A DNA stretch of 64,000 nt from NCBI RefSeq assembly GCF_029872155.1, contig NZ_JARXLA010000001.1, positions 1 to 64,000 on the forward strand, written 5' to 3'. This DNA comes from Hyphomicrobium sp. D-2. Lineage in GTDB: Bacteria; Pseudomonadota; Alphaproteobacteria; Rhizobiales; Hyphomicrobiaceae. A program made the translations under genes and the position numbers. The stretch's first letter is position 1, and every line of letters begins with the position of its first letter. A model generated the notes under the pieces. The model was not told where the DNA came from and made no database searches. It saw nothing but the letters and a program-made list of their open reading frames with translations. This document shows positions 46,084 to 55,591 of the stretch, in pieces.

Positions 46084-47172
46084 TCAATGCGTCGCGCGTG
46101 GTTGCCGGACGGGAACACGCGATGCGATTGGCAACCGCAGATCACGCCGGGCGCATACCCGCGCTTCGCCCGTCAGGCATGCGTCGGTGATGTTGGCCAG
46201 AAACAGCCGCGCCGCGCTGGCCCAACTGTAATGCGCCACGCTGGCACGCACGATATCGCGGTCCAGCCGCTGCGCCGACAAAGCCGCAGCACGCAGGTCT
46301 TCCGACAGAATACCGCTCACGCCATCGATGACGATGTCGCGCGGTCCGCAAACCGGCAGCGCCGCCACCGGCAGACCCGAAGCCATCGCTTCCAGCAGCA
46401 CGATGCCGAACGTGTCGGTGCGGCTGGGGAACACAAACACATCGGCTGACGCATAGCACTGCGCCAGCTCTTCGCCCGTTCGTTTGCCGGTGAATGTCAC
46501 GTCGGGATAACGCGCGCGCAATTCATCGAGCTGCGGGCCACCGCCTACAACCACCTTGCGGCCGGGCAGGTCGAGATTGAGAAACGCGCCGATGTTCTTC
46601 TCCGTCGAGACGCGTCCGACATAGAGAAACACCGGTCCATCGCCGAACAGCCGAATGTCGCGCGGATGAAACAGATCGGTATCGACACCGCGCGTCCATG
46701 GCATCACGCGCTCAAAGCCGCTGGCCTCAAGCTCGCGCGCTAAAGACGGCGTCGCCACCATCAATCCCGCTCCGGCATTGTGAAACCGGCGTAGCAGCGA
46801 CAGCGTCCAGTTTTCCGGAACGGCAAAGCGCTGACTGAGGTACTGCGGAAAACGCGTGTGGAAGCTGGTCGTGAAGCGTATGCCGCGCTTCAGGCAGTAG
46901 CGCCGCGCCATCCAGCCGATCGGGCCTTCCGTGGCGATGTGCACCGCGTCGGGCTTCAACGCTTCGAAGCGCTGGGCAAACCGTTTCATACCCGGCATTG
47001 CCAAGCGTATTTCGGGATAGGTAGGGCACGGCAGCGTGCGGAATTCCTCCGGCCCCACCACGCTCATCTCAACGCCGAGCGCGGCAAGCTCGATCGACAA
47101 ACGCTCGTAGGTGCGCACTACGCCGTTCACCTGGGGGTGCCAAGCGTCCGACGCAGTGAGAATGCGCATCAC
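46084..47172 (-). CDS. Glycosyltransferase family 4, MgtA/SqdX-like
   Basis: 362 residues. ILTASDAWHPQVNGVVRTYERL is the classic N-terminus of glycolipid-forming GT4 enzymes; the acceptor site has SFHTRFPQYLSQRFAVP, and the donor site has FLYVGRVSTEKNIGAFLNL and PSRTDTFGIVLLEAMASGLPV (E-x7-E: the second Glu is replaced by Pro/Val text). It overlaps the LpxH-like gene by four bases, so both act together, probably in making or remodelling a membrane glycolipid. Confidence 0.9.
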   Translation of the reverse strand: MMRILTASDAWHPQVNGVVRTYERLSIELAALGVEMSVVGPEEFRTLPCPTYPEIRLAMPGMKRFAQRFEALKPDAVHIATEGPIGWMARRYCLKRGIRFTTSFHTRFPQYLSQRFAVPENWTLSLLRRFHNAGAGLMVATPSLARELEASGFERVMPWTRGVDTDLFHPRDIRLFGDGPVFLYVGRVSTEKNIGAFLNLDLPGRKVVVGGGPQLDELRARYPDVTFTGKRTGEELAQCYASADVFVFPSRTDTFGIVLLEAMASGLPVAALPVCGPRDIVIDGVSGILSEDLRAAALSAQRLDRDIVRASVAHYSWASAARLFLANITDACLTGEARVCARRDLRLPIASRVPVRQPRATH

Positions 47173-47960
47173 GCCACCTGCAGGGCTTTGGTCAACTGCT
47201 TGGTGATGGATTGATCGCGGGCTTTCACAACGTCGTGCCAGCGGATCAGCTCCATGCGGCCGTCTTCGGTTTCGCCGATCGCCGTGCAGCTCTCAACCCA
47301 ATCGCCCGTGTTGAGATAGTGCACGCCGTCCATCTGACGCGAGGCAGCGTGGTGGATGTGACCGCAGATCACGCCGTCAACACCGTGCCGCCGCGCTTCA
47401 TCCGAAAGCGATTTCTCAAACTCGCCGATGAAGTTCACCGCCGTCTTAACGCGCAGCTTCAAATGCGCCGAGAGCGACCAATATCCCAGCCCGAACCGGC
47501 GACGGATGAAGTTCAGCGGATGGTTGAGCCACAGCGCGAACTCGTAACCGCGGTCGCCCAGAAACGCCAGCCAGCGCGCGTAACGCACCACGACGTCGAA
47601 CTCATCGCCGTGCAGCACCAGATAGCGCTTGCCATCGGCCGTCACGTGCACCGTCTGATGCTCGATCTCGATGCCGCCGAAGTGTTGGCCGCAATAGGGG
47701 CGCAAACCTTCGTCGTGGTTGCCGGGAATGAAGATGACCCGCGTGCCTTTGCGCACCTTGCGCAGCAGCTTCTGCAGCACGTCGTTGTGCGCCTGCGGCC
47801 AGATCGGACCGCGCCGGATACGCCAGAAATCGACGATATCGCCGACCAGATAAATCGTGTCGGCTTCCGTCTCGCGTAAAAAGTCTAGGAGCAAATCCGC
47901 CTGTGACGCGCGCGTCCCGAGGTGGACGTCGGAAATGAACAGTGTGCGGTATTGGACCAT
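47169..47960 (-). CDS. LpxH-like metallophosphoesterase
   Basis: 263 residues, calcineurin-like fold with all metal motifs: ISDVHLGTR, VGDIVDFWRI, PGNHDE, LHGDEFDVVV and GHIHHAASR. Resembles UDP-2,3-diacylglucosamine diphosphatases of the LpxH family, although its tight coupling (four-base overlap) to a GT4 suggests a dedicated lipid substrate rather than core lipid A synthesis. First gene of the pair. Confidence 0.9.
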   Translation of the reverse strand: MVQYRTLFISDVHLGTRASQADLLLDFLRETEADTIYLVGDIVDFWRIRRGPIWPQAHNDVLQKLLRKVRKGTRVIFIPGNHDEGLRPYCGQHFGGIEIEHQTVHVTADGKRYLVLHGDEFDVVVRYARWLAFLGDRGYEFALWLNHPLNFIRRRFGLGYWSLSAHLKLRVKTAVNFIGEFEKSLSDEARRHGVDGVICGHIHHAASRQMDGVHYLNTGDWVESCTAIGETEDGRMELIRWHDVVKARDQSITKQLTKALQVA

Positions 47961-48183
47961 TGTCCATCCTTTTCAGCAGCAAGGTTGCTTGCGCTTGGAT
48001 GGCTCCAATGACCGGATTCAGTTTGCAGTATTGTGACAGTCGCGCCGATGCCGCAGCCAACGCGGTTAATCAGGGTTGAAATTAACCGCTGAGGCTCCCC
48101 GTTGCTTCGTTGAGGGCCGATCGCGGCGCCCGCAGGCTTCCATCCGCACTACGCCGACGCATCCTTGCGACGCTCTCCTGCCC

Positions 48184-49056
48184 CTAGAAAATCTTCACCG
48201 GGAAATAGCGTTCGGTGATCTCTTCCAGGCGTCCGTCCGACCGCAGTCTGGCCAGCGCACCGTTCAGCATCGCCTTGATCTGGGAGTCGGTCTTGGGAAC
48301 CGCAATCGCCATGCCATCGCCGAAGAACTTCGGCTCCAGGTATGGCCCGCCTTTCAGCTCGCAACAGCGCTTGGATGCGGTGCCGTGCAGCCAGAACACC
48401 AGGCTCACAGAGTCATCGAAGATGTAGTCGACCTGACCTTGCAGCAGCGCATCGCGCGCCAGATCGGGATTTTCAAACGGCCGCACGGCGCTGGAACGGA
48501 AGAACGCGCGCACAAACGCTTCATGCGGAGAATTGCGCGCCACGCCGATGCGCTTGCTCTCCAGCGTTTCCGGGCTGATCTCCGTTTGCTCCTGCGACTT
48601 CGGTCCGGCAAAGCGCCCTGGCATCTGGAAATAGCGGTCGGTGAAATCCACCTCGGTCAGCGCCTGTGGCGTCACCGCATGCGAGGCGATCACCGCGTCG
48701 GCATCGCCGCGCCGCAGCGCCAGCAGCAGCTCGCCCCACGGGCGCACCTTGATATCGCAGGCCGTGTTCAGTTCCGAGCAGATCGCGCGCGCCAGATCGA
48801 CATTGAAGCCGGCCAGCGAGCCATCCTCATCGTAGAAATTGAATGGCGGGAAATCGCCTTCGGTAAGGAAGCGCACAACAACACGGCGCGATGTGCCATC
48901 GGTCTCGCCCGCCACCGGCACTTCCTCAGGTGCAGCCGGCTCCTGCTGCGCCTGTGCGCTGGCAGGCAGCCATAGCGCCACCGCCATCAAGGCGATGAGA
49001 CCAGCCGCCACCGCACGCAGCATCGCTGCCAGATGAAGTGCCGGGGGGTTAACCAT
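48184..49056 (-). CDS. Periplasmic amino-acid-type solute-binding protein
   Basis: About 290 residues. Signal peptide (MLRAVAAGLIALMAVALWLPASAQAQ), then the SBP_bac_3 fold: FLTEGDFPPFNFYDEDGSLAGFN, ELLLALRRGDADAVIAS, VDYIFDDSVSLVFWL. The start could be ATG 49056 or 49023; neither has a strong ribosome site. Two adjacent cysteines (KRCCEL) are unusual. No permease or ATPase gene adjoins, so it is an orphan binding protein, perhaps a sensor domain or partner of a distant transporter. Confidence 0.87.
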   Translation of the reverse strand: MVNPPALHLAAMLRAVAAGLIALMAVALWLPASAQAQQEPAAPEEVPVAGETDGTSRRVVVRFLTEGDFPPFNFYDEDGSLAGFNVDLARAICSELNTACDIKVRPWGELLLALRRGDADAVIASHAVTPQALTEVDFTDRYFQMPGRFAGPKSQEQTEISPETLESKRIGVARNSPHEAFVRAFFRSSAVRPFENPDLARDALLQGQVDYIFDDSVSLVFWLHGTASKRCCELKGGPYLEPKFFGDGMAIAVPKTDSQIKAMLNGALARLRSDGRLEEITERYFPVKIF

Positions 49057-49153
49057 GAGCATAGGCCGGGGGCTCCACTTTGAGTCGCGCTCACTATGGT
49101 GAAACGCCATACTATGGCAAGATGGCGTCTGGCTCACCGGGGGGAGGGCCGTT

Positions 49154-50830
49154 GTGCTGAGTAATTCGACCAGAAAAAGCGGTGGATCAACCACCGGCGA
49201 TAGCGTGCATGTGGGGGCCCGGGCTGAGGCGGATGCTGAAGCCTTGCAGGCGACCCGTCATCGGCATCTGCGCACGGCCGTCGATGCACTGAAGCAGAAA
49301 AATCCCGCATACTCGGCCTGTTATGGCCTCTGGCCGTGGCAAAGCTTTGCGCTGCTGGTCATGCTGGTGGCCGCCTCGACAGGCGCGATTTTCGCGCCGG
49401 AAGCGACGCTTTATGCGCTGCTGGCAATCATGCTGGTGCCGTTTGTGTGCGTGGTCGCCGTCCGTGTCGCCGCGCTGGCGCACGTTTGCCTGCATCGGCC
49501 CGTCCAGGCGCAGCCGCTGCCTCCGGCGGATGGTGAGCTGCCGGTCTATACCATCCTGGTGCCGCTGTTCCGCGAGACTGCGGTCATTCCCGGCCTCGTC
49601 GCCGCCCTGCGCGCGCTCGACTATCCAGCCGATCGCCTCGAAATCATGCTGATCGCCGAAGAGGTCGACATAGACACGCAGGTGGCGTTGCGGCGTGCTC
49701 AGCTTGATCCGCATATGCAGATCGTTGTCGTGCCGGGCGGTGAACCGCGCACCAAGCCGCGCGCAACGCAATATGCGCTGCAGTTTGCCAAGGGCGCTTA
49801 TGTCGTCGTCTACGATGCCGAGGACGAGCCCGAGCCTGATCAGCTGCGCCGCGCGTTGTCAGCGCTCCAGAACGGTGGCGAGCGTCTCGGATGTGTGCAG
49901 GCGCGTCTCAACATTCACAATTCAAACCTGAGCTGGTTCTCGCGCCAGTTCACCATCGAATACACCGCGCTGTTCGACGCCATCCTGCCGACGCTGGACC
50001 GCCTGCGTCTGCCGGTTCCATTGGGCGGCACGTCCAACCATTTTCCGCGCCACGTGCTTGATGATGTCGGCGGCTGGGACCCATACAACGTAACCGAAGA
50101 TGCCGATCTCGGAATGCGTCTTGCCCGCCGTGGCTGGGATGTCGGCGTAATACCTTCGACCACCTGGGAGGAAGCACCGACCACGTTCCGCGTCTGGAAA
50201 GGTCAGCGCACGCGCTGGCTCAAAGGCTGGATGCAGACCTACGGCGTGCACATGCGTGAACCGGGCGCGCTGTGGCGCGAGCTGGGCGCCCGTCGCTTCG
50301 CGGGCTTTCAGGTGCTGATGGGCGGCATGATCCTGTCGGCGCTGGTGCACCCGTGGTTCTATCTGCTGCTCGCGTTCGAGCTCTGGTCTGGCCGCATGCT
50401 CACCTTGCCGCAAGGCGCAGTTGGGCAGGCACTGCTCGGCGTCGGTTTGCTGAATCTGTCCGTCGGCTATGTCAGCGCCATTGCGCTTGGCACCGTGGCG
50501 GCGGCCCGGCGCTCCCGTCTCGATCTTGCAGCCCATGCGTTGATGATGCCGGCCTATTGGCTGCTGATCTCGTTCGCGGCGCATCGCGCGTTGCTGGAGT
50601 TGCTATGGGCACCGCACTACTGGGAAAAAACCGAGCACGTCGGCCGTGTTGCTGCGGAACAAAGCCAGCGCGTGCAGTCAGGCGTGGTGGCGGCAAAAAC
50701 TGCGGCGAGTGTTACCGGCAGTGGACGGCCTGAGTTGGGCGATGACGACGCGGCTGAAGCCGAAATTGCCGTGCCGATTGCAAGCAATCAGGCGTCGGCA
50801 TCAGGCAAAGAAACTCAGCGCCTGCTCTGA
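49154..50830 (+). CDS. Membrane glycosyltransferase family 2, cellulose-synthase-like
   Basis: 558 residues starting at GTG 49154 with GGGGAGGG six bases before it. Two N-terminal helices, GT2 domain with YDAEDEPEPDQLRRAL (D-x-D), VTEDADLGMRLAR and QRTRWLKGWMQTY (Q-x-x-RW), then four to five C-terminal helices. The motifs are those of processive beta-glycan synthases, so it may make an exo- or periplasmic polysaccharide. It stands apart from the main EPS locus. Its 3' end overlaps convergent ligD by 30 bases. Confidence 0.92.
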   Translation: MLSNSTRKSGGSTTGDSVHVGARAEADAEALQATRHRHLRTAVDALKQKNPAYSACYGLWPWQSFALLVMLVAASTGAIFAPEATLYALLAIMLVPFVCVVAVRVAALAHVCLHRPVQAQPLPPADGELPVYTILVPLFRETAVIPGLVAALRALDYPADRLEIMLIAEEVDIDTQVALRRAQLDPHMQIVVVPGGEPRTKPRATQYALQFAKGAYVVVYDAEDEPEPDQLRRALSALQNGGERLGCVQARLNIHNSNLSWFSRQFTIEYTALFDAILPTLDRLRLPVPLGGTSNHFPRHVLDDVGGWDPYNVTEDADLGMRLARRGWDVGVIPSTTWEEAPTTFRVWKGQRTRWLKGWMQTYGVHMREPGALWRELGARRFAGFQVLMGGMILSALVHPWFYLLLAFELWSGRMLTLPQGAVGQALLGVGLLNLSVGYVSAIALGTVAAARRSRLDLAAHALMMPAYWLLISFAAHRALLELLWAPHYWEKTEHVGRVAAEQSQRVQSGVVAAKTAASVTGSGRPELGDDDAAEAEIAVPIASNQASASGKETQRLL

Positions 50831-52894
50831 AATGTGCTGCCGCGTGGTGGTGTATTTCGCCCACGGGTCACTGTTTTTGCGCAACCGCTGCAACATTGTC
50901 GGGATGGTGAATGCGTTCGCCGTCTCAATCTTGATCAGTTCGCTCCACGTCACCGGCGCCGCCACGCTGGCGGTGGCACGCGCCCGCGGCGAGTAAGGCG
51001 CGATGGCGGTGGCACCGCGCTCGTTGCGCAGCCAATCGATGAAAATGCGCCCGCGCCGTTTCGCCTTGGACATCGTCGCTGTGAAGCGCTGCGGTTCGCT
51101 GTCGGCCAGTTTGGTCGCAAACCCGCGCGCAAAGCCTTTCACCGTTTCCCAGTCTTGGCTTTGGTCCAGCGGCGCGATGACGTGAACGCCTTTGCCGCCG
51201 GTCAGCAACGGAAAGCTTGTCAGCCCTGCGGTCTGCAACAGCTTGCGAATGTCGCTGGCGGCTTCAGCCACATCGCTGAATGCAACACTTGGGTCCGGAT
51301 CGAGATCGAATATCAGCCGCTCGGGGTGTTCAAGGTTGTCGGCCGTAGCACCCCATGGATGGATTTCGATCCCGCCGATCTGCGCCACAGCGACCAATCC
51401 CGCTGCATCGTCGAGCATCAGATACTGCGCAATAGCGCCGTCGCTCTCAGTGACCGGAACAGATTTGAGCGCGCCGGGCAGCCCCTTCTTGGTGTGCTTC
51501 TGGAAGAAGCACTGATCAGCGATGCCTTCAGGGCAGCGCACGATGCTGAGCGGGCGCTCCTGCACATAGGGCAGCATGCGCCCGCTAGCCGCAAAAAAAT
51601 ACGCGGCGAGATCAAGCTTGGTGATGCCTTCATCGGGAAACAGCACGCGCTGGGGATGCGTAAGCTTCACACCGGCTATGCTGCCCTCGGCGGATTCTGG
51701 CGCGTCTTTCACGCTGGATTTGCGCGGCGCTTTTACCGGCGTGGTGTTCCGGCCCGGCGCCTTCTGCGGTGGACGCTTCGTTGCCGGAGCTTTTTTCGCG
51801 GGCTTCTTTGGGGCTGGTGCCTTTTTAACCGCAGCCTGTGTCGAAGATCGGGCCATTGGCGTTTGCACCTCTCTGGCGGGCTTGTCGCCGCGCAGTCCAA
51901 GAAAGGCCGGATGGCGAAGAATGCCGTCGGCGGTTCTTTCAGTAAACGCGATCTGCGCCACAAGTTCCGGCTTCACCCAGCGGGCATCGCGCAGCACTTC
52001 CCGCGGAGCGTCTACGAACGGGCTGGTCTTGCGTTCGAGCCTGTGCAACTTCGCGCCGAGCTGATCCAGCATCGCGGTGTCGAAGCCGGTGCCGACACGG
52101 CCGCGATAATGCAACTCGCCATCGACAAACTCGCCCAGCAGCAGCGAAGCGAATGGGCGGCCCTTCTTGTCCGAGACGCGATAGCCGCCGATCACGAATT
52201 CATCGTTGCCGAGGCATTTCGATTTCAGCCATCCCATTGAGCGCGCCGAGACATAAGGTTTGTCGGCACGCTTTGAGATGATGCCCTCAAGACCAAGGCG
52301 GCAGCATTCGCTCAGTACGTCGCGGCCGTGTCCGGCAATGTCGGCGCTGTAACGGATCGCGTCCGGCGCACCCTTGAGCAGTTTGCGCAGAATTTCCTTG
52401 CGCTCGCGCAACGGTTCGGCGCGCAGATCCTTGCCGTCGAGTTCGAGCAGATCGAAAACATAGTACGTCAGAGGAGCGTTGCTCTGGCGCAGGCCGTTCT
52501 GCAGCAGTTGGAAGCGCGAGCGGCCCTCGGCATCCAGCGCAACGATTTCACCATCCAGCAGCGCGCTGCTTACACGCAGGCTCAGCAGCGCCGTAGCGAT
52601 CGGCTGGAACTTGTGGGTCCAGTCCTGGCCCGAGCGCGTGTAAATGTGGCACGTTCCGTCGCCGATGGCAGCGATTGCGCGATAGCCGTCGTATTTGATT
52701 TCGTGCACCCACTCCTCGCCCTCGGGCGGCGCGGTCACCAGCGTCGCCAGTTGCGGGGATATGGATTGCGGCGGTGCAGCGTGATTTTTGGGGGCGGCGG
52801 TGCTCCGGCTGGGTCGCTCACTGGCCTTCGCAGCTGCATAAGCCGTTGCTGCCCCCTTGGGGCTGTTGCCGGGCTGTAAACGTACAGTTGCCAT
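50801..52894 (-). CDS. ligD: Multidomain ATP-dependent DNA ligase LigD (ligase-polymerase form)
   Basis: 697 residues. Order: ligase (about 45-350; nucleotidyl Lys in HEIKYDGYRAIAAI, GLEGIISKRADKPYV), a Lys/Pro/Ala-rich linker (about 355-400; repeated KKAP units), then the primase-polymerase domain (about 405-690; HPQRVLFPDEGITKLDLA, DLDPDP, LTGGKGVHVIAPL). The N-terminal phosphoesterase domain of many LigD proteins is missing. It joins double-strand ends with Ku; no ku gene is in the window. 3' end overlaps the GT2 gene. Confidence 0.94.
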   Translation of the reverse strand: MATVRLQPGNSPKGAATAYAAAKASERPSRSTAAPKNHAAPPQSISPQLATLVTAPPEGEEWVHEIKYDGYRAIAAIGDGTCHIYTRSGQDWTHKFQPIATALLSLRVSSALLDGEIVALDAEGRSRFQLLQNGLRQSNAPLTYYVFDLLELDGKDLRAEPLRERKEILRKLLKGAPDAIRYSADIAGHGRDVLSECCRLGLEGIISKRADKPYVSARSMGWLKSKCLGNDEFVIGGYRVSDKKGRPFASLLLGEFVDGELHYRGRVGTGFDTAMLDQLGAKLHRLERKTSPFVDAPREVLRDARWVKPELVAQIAFTERTADGILRHPAFLGLRGDKPAREVQTPMARSSTQAAVKKAPAPKKPAKKAPATKRPPQKAPGRNTTPVKAPRKSSVKDAPESAEGSIAGVKLTHPQRVLFPDEGITKLDLAAYFFAASGRMLPYVQERPLSIVRCPEGIADQCFFQKHTKKGLPGALKSVPVTESDGAIAQYLMLDDAAGLVAVAQIGGIEIHPWGATADNLEHPERLIFDLDPDPSVAFSDVAEAASDIRKLLQTAGLTSFPLLTGGKGVHVIAPLDQSQDWETVKGFARGFATKLADSEPQRFTATMSKAKRRGRIFIDWLRNERGATAIAPYSPRARATASVAAPVTWSELIKIETANAFTIPTMLQRLRKNSDPWAKYTTTRQHISEQALSFFA

Positions 52895-53079
52895 ACGCCG
52901 TTTACCCTATACCGCCCCGTCCTGATGGTGGGCCGCCGGACCTGAGGGATTGCCGGTTCAGGCTGACATATGGCCGTAAAACATGTGTTGCGCTCAGGGC
53001 AAATTGCCCGCTGAAGCGGTCCGCAGCTTCTAATCCACCGGCATTCTGTGGCAGCATCGCCCCCAACTGGGGAAGAAAC

Positions 53080-54426
53080 ATGCGCCTTTTAACGCTTCTG
53101 TTGATACGTCTCGCGGCCATCGTGCTGCTGTGCCTCGCCGTCACGGTGGGGTGGCTCATCCGCGATACGTACCGCGAAATTGAAGCTGACGTCGCCGCCA
53201 CTTCGGAGCGTATGGGGCAGCATCTGCAGATGCTGCACTGGCAGCACATCATGTCCCGGATGGAGTGGGAGACGCTCTCAACTCAAAGCCTGATTTCGCC
53301 CGGCGTTTGCGTAACCTATGGTCCGCCGCAGCGCGATGTGCGCACGGTGTGCAGTCAGCTTGAAGCGCTGGGACCGCTTCCACCGGATTGGTTCAGCAGT
53401 GCTTACATGACGTTGTTCGGCGCGCATCAGCCTGTGCAGCAATATTTGTCGATACGTGAAAAGGACGCCGGGCTCGTGATCACCTATGCGGATCAGAGCG
53501 CATCGCTGCGGCGCGCATGGCATGAGATTTCGACCGTAGTGCGTGTGTCAGTGCTGATGGCGGCTGGCATTGCACTGCTCGCGGCGTTTATGATCGGGCA
53601 TGCTTTGTTGCCTGCTAATACCATCGTCGAAGCGCTGCACAAACTGGAAGATGGATGGTTACGCCGACCGATCGGACGTTTCAAAAGCGCCGAGTTCAAC
53701 CACATCGCCGATGCTGTCAATCGGCTCGCGGACCGTTTGCAGCAGACGAATGCCGAGCGTCTAGCACTGACGGCGCAGCTGTTTCAGGTGCAGGAAGACG
53801 AGCGCCGGGCGCTGGCCCGCGACCTGCACGATGAATTCGGGCAAGCCTTCGCAGCAACTTCGGCGCTGGCAGCGTTGATCGAGACCAACGCTCCGGAAAA
53901 CCGACCCGACATAGCCGAAGACGCGCGCTCAATCCTGCGTACCCAGCAGCAGATCATGGATACACTGCGCACCACACTGGTGCGGTTGCGTTCGCAAAGC
54001 ATCGAGGAAGTGGGCCTGGAAGCAAGTCTTCGGCAGCTCGTGAGCGACTTTAACCGGCAGACGAAAGCCGGCACGGTATATCGTCTTCAGATTGTCAGCG
54101 ACCTTGCAGAGCTGCCTAAACGGGCTGCTATCGATGTCTATCGTATCGTGCAGGAATGTCTGACCAATGCGTCGAAGCATGGCAAGCCATCAGAGGTCAC
54201 GGTGCGCCTTGAGATCGCCGGCAGTATTGCTTCGGAACTGGCGCTGACGATTGAGGACGATGGCGGTGGTGATGCAAGCCGAATTCAAACCTCTTTCGGC
54301 CATGGCATCATTGGCATCCGTGAACGCCTTGCTGCATTGGGTGGCGCAATGTCGATAGTCAGCGGCCGGCAAGGCATCCGCATCACTGCGACCGTGCCGC
54401 TGGGTGCGTCGGGGCTTTGCGCATGA
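53080..54426 (+). CDS. NarX-like sensor histidine kinase
   Basis: 448 residues from ATG 53080 with GGGGAAG upstream. Membrane helices at about 5-26 and 155-175 flank a periplasmic sensor domain holding Cys77 and Cys91 (C-x13-C). A HAMP region follows, then HisKA_3 with phospho-acceptor His250 in ARDLHDEFGQAF and an HATPase (VQECLTNASKHGKP, DDGGG, GIIGIRERLAALGG). It phosphorylates the LuxR-type regulator whose ATG overlaps its stop codon. Paralogue of the kinase at 59.7 kb. Confidence 0.92.
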   Translation: MRLLTLLLIRLAAIVLLCLAVTVGWLIRDTYREIEADVAATSERMGQHLQMLHWQHIMSRMEWETLSTQSLISPGVCVTYGPPQRDVRTVCSQLEALGPLPPDWFSSAYMTLFGAHQPVQQYLSIREKDAGLVITYADQSASLRRAWHEISTVVRVSVLMAAGIALLAAFMIGHALLPANTIVEALHKLEDGWLRRPIGRFKSAEFNHIADAVNRLADRLQQTNAERLALTAQLFQVQEDERRALARDLHDEFGQAFAATSALAALIETNAPENRPDIAEDARSILRTQQQIMDTLRTTLVRLRSQSIEEVGLEASLRQLVSDFNRQTKAGTVYRLQIVSDLAELPKRAAIDVYRIVQECLTNASKHGKPSEVTVRLEIAGSIASELALTIEDDGGGDASRIQTSFGHGIIGIRERLAALGGAMSIVSGRQGIRITATVPLGASGLCA

Positions 54427-55085
54427 GCGGCATTTCAATTCTTCTTGTCGACGATCATCCGGTGGTGCGGGAAGGCTATCGTCGGTTGCTTGAGCAGCGT
54501 GGGCGTTTCAGCGTCTCGGCTGAAGCGGAGGATGTTGCGCAGGCGTATCTGGCTTACAAGAAGCACACGCCTGATGTCGTCATCATGGACTTGACCTTGC
54601 TGGGTGGGGCAAGTGGCCTGGAAGCGCTGCGCCGCATCCGGGAATGGGACAAGAATGCGCGCGTGCTGGTGTTCAGCATGCATCAGGGTGCTGCGTATGC
54701 ACTGAAGGCGTTTGATGCCGGTGCCAGCGGCTACATAACCAAAAGCAGCCCGCCGGACGAGCTCATCCGTGCGGTTGAGATTGTGGCACGCGGTGGTCGC
54801 GCGATGAGTGAAGATATTGCGCAGGCGCTCGCTGCTGATCGGCTCGGCGGCGGCAGTTCCGGTATCGGCGATCTGTCCGCGCGCGAGACCGAAATTCTGC
54901 GGATGCTGGCAACCGGCCTCAGCAGCGAGACAATCGCCGAACTTCTCAATCTCAGTCACAAAACCGTTCGCAATCACCATTATGCCATCAAGGCAAAGAT
55001 CGGTGCGGCGAACGACGCGCATCTCGTCTGGCTGGCAATCAGCGCAGGGATCGTCCCCCCAAGCCAGATCGAGCAGGGCCCATAG
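54423..55085 (+). CDS. LuxR-type (NarL/FixJ) response regulator
   Basis: 220 residues. Receiver domain with ILLVDDHPVVREGYRRLL and phospho-acceptor Asp56 in VVIMDLTLL; signature TKSSPPDELIRA; C-terminal LuxR helix-turn-helix (LSARETEILRMLATGLSSETIAELL, then LSHKTVRNHHYAI). Start ATG 54423 overlaps the kinase stop codon (ATGA); TTG 54417 is also in frame but less likely. Ends at the terminator 55113-55156. Confidence 0.93.
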   Translation: MSGISILLVDDHPVVREGYRRLLEQRGRFSVSAEAEDVAQAYLAYKKHTPDVVIMDLTLLGGASGLEALRRIREWDKNARVLVFSMHQGAAYALKAFDAGASGYITKSSPPDELIRAVEIVARGGRAMSEDIAQALAADRLGGGSSGIGDLSARETEILRMLATGLSSETIAELLNLSHKTVRNHHYAIKAKIGAANDAHLVWLAISAGIVPPSQIEQGP

Positions 55086-55112
55086 TCGAGCCCAATGTAC
55101 AGGACGCACTAA

Positions 55113-55156
55113 TAAAAAAGGCCGCTCCGCTCGACTGCGGGGCGGCCTTATTTTTT
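55113..55156. terminator. Bidirectional rho-independent terminator
   Basis: AAGGCCGC and GCGGCCTT form a GC-rich stem, extended inward by further pairs, with an A tract on the left and TTATTTTTT on the right. It ends the regulator gene and the convergent rnk gene. Confidence 0.88.
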
Positions 55157-55171
55157 GTGCATCGGTGGATG

Positions 55172-55591
55172 CTAGCCGGCCAGCAGGGTGCTCGGCTGCT
55201 CGACACTCACGACCGTGAGTTCATGGCGCTGGCCGTCGCGGGTCGTCCACGCGATCGACTGGCCGGTAGACAGGCCGATAAGCGCCGATCCGATCGGCGT
55301 CATGATGGAAATGCGGCCCTGGGCGATGTCAGCCTCAGCCGGATATACGAGGGTCACGCGGCGTTCTTCACCCGCATCAGAGCGATAGTTCACCGTCGAC
55401 TGCATCTGCACAACATTGGCGGGAATTGTCGTGGAAGCCACAACTTCGGCGCGGTCCATTTCGGCCAGCAGCACTTCAGCCACTGCAGGCATGCGTTCGA
55501 GGGCGGCCACGGCGAGGTCGCTCAATCGCTTATAGTCAACGTCGCTGACCATGATGGCAGGCTTGTTCTGCGGATTCGAAACGTCAGCCAT
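55172..55591 (-). CDS. rnk: Rnk-like GreA-C domain protein (nucleoside diphosphate kinase regulator)
   Basis: 139 residues. The N-terminal helical part (PAIMVSDVDYKRLSDLAVAAL) precedes the GreA/GreB C-terminal FKBP-like domain (VTLVYPAEADIAQGRISIMTPIGSALIGLSTGQSI). Rnk proteins bind RNA polymerase in place of Gre factors without RNA-cleavage activity. Ribosome site (CAGGTG-type) is modest. Single gene, convergent with the response regulator. Confidence 0.9.
   Translation of the reverse strand: MADVSNPQNKPAIMVSDVDYKRLSDLAVAALERMPAVAEVLLAEMDRAEVVASTTIPANVVQMQSTVNYRSDAGEERRVTLVYPAEADIAQGRISIMTPIGSALIGLSTGQSIAWTTRDGQRHELTVVSVEQPSTLLAG

Noticed and set aside
50834-52240. Long plus-strand frame opposite ligD
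   Set aside because: No family features, while the minus strand reads a full LigD.
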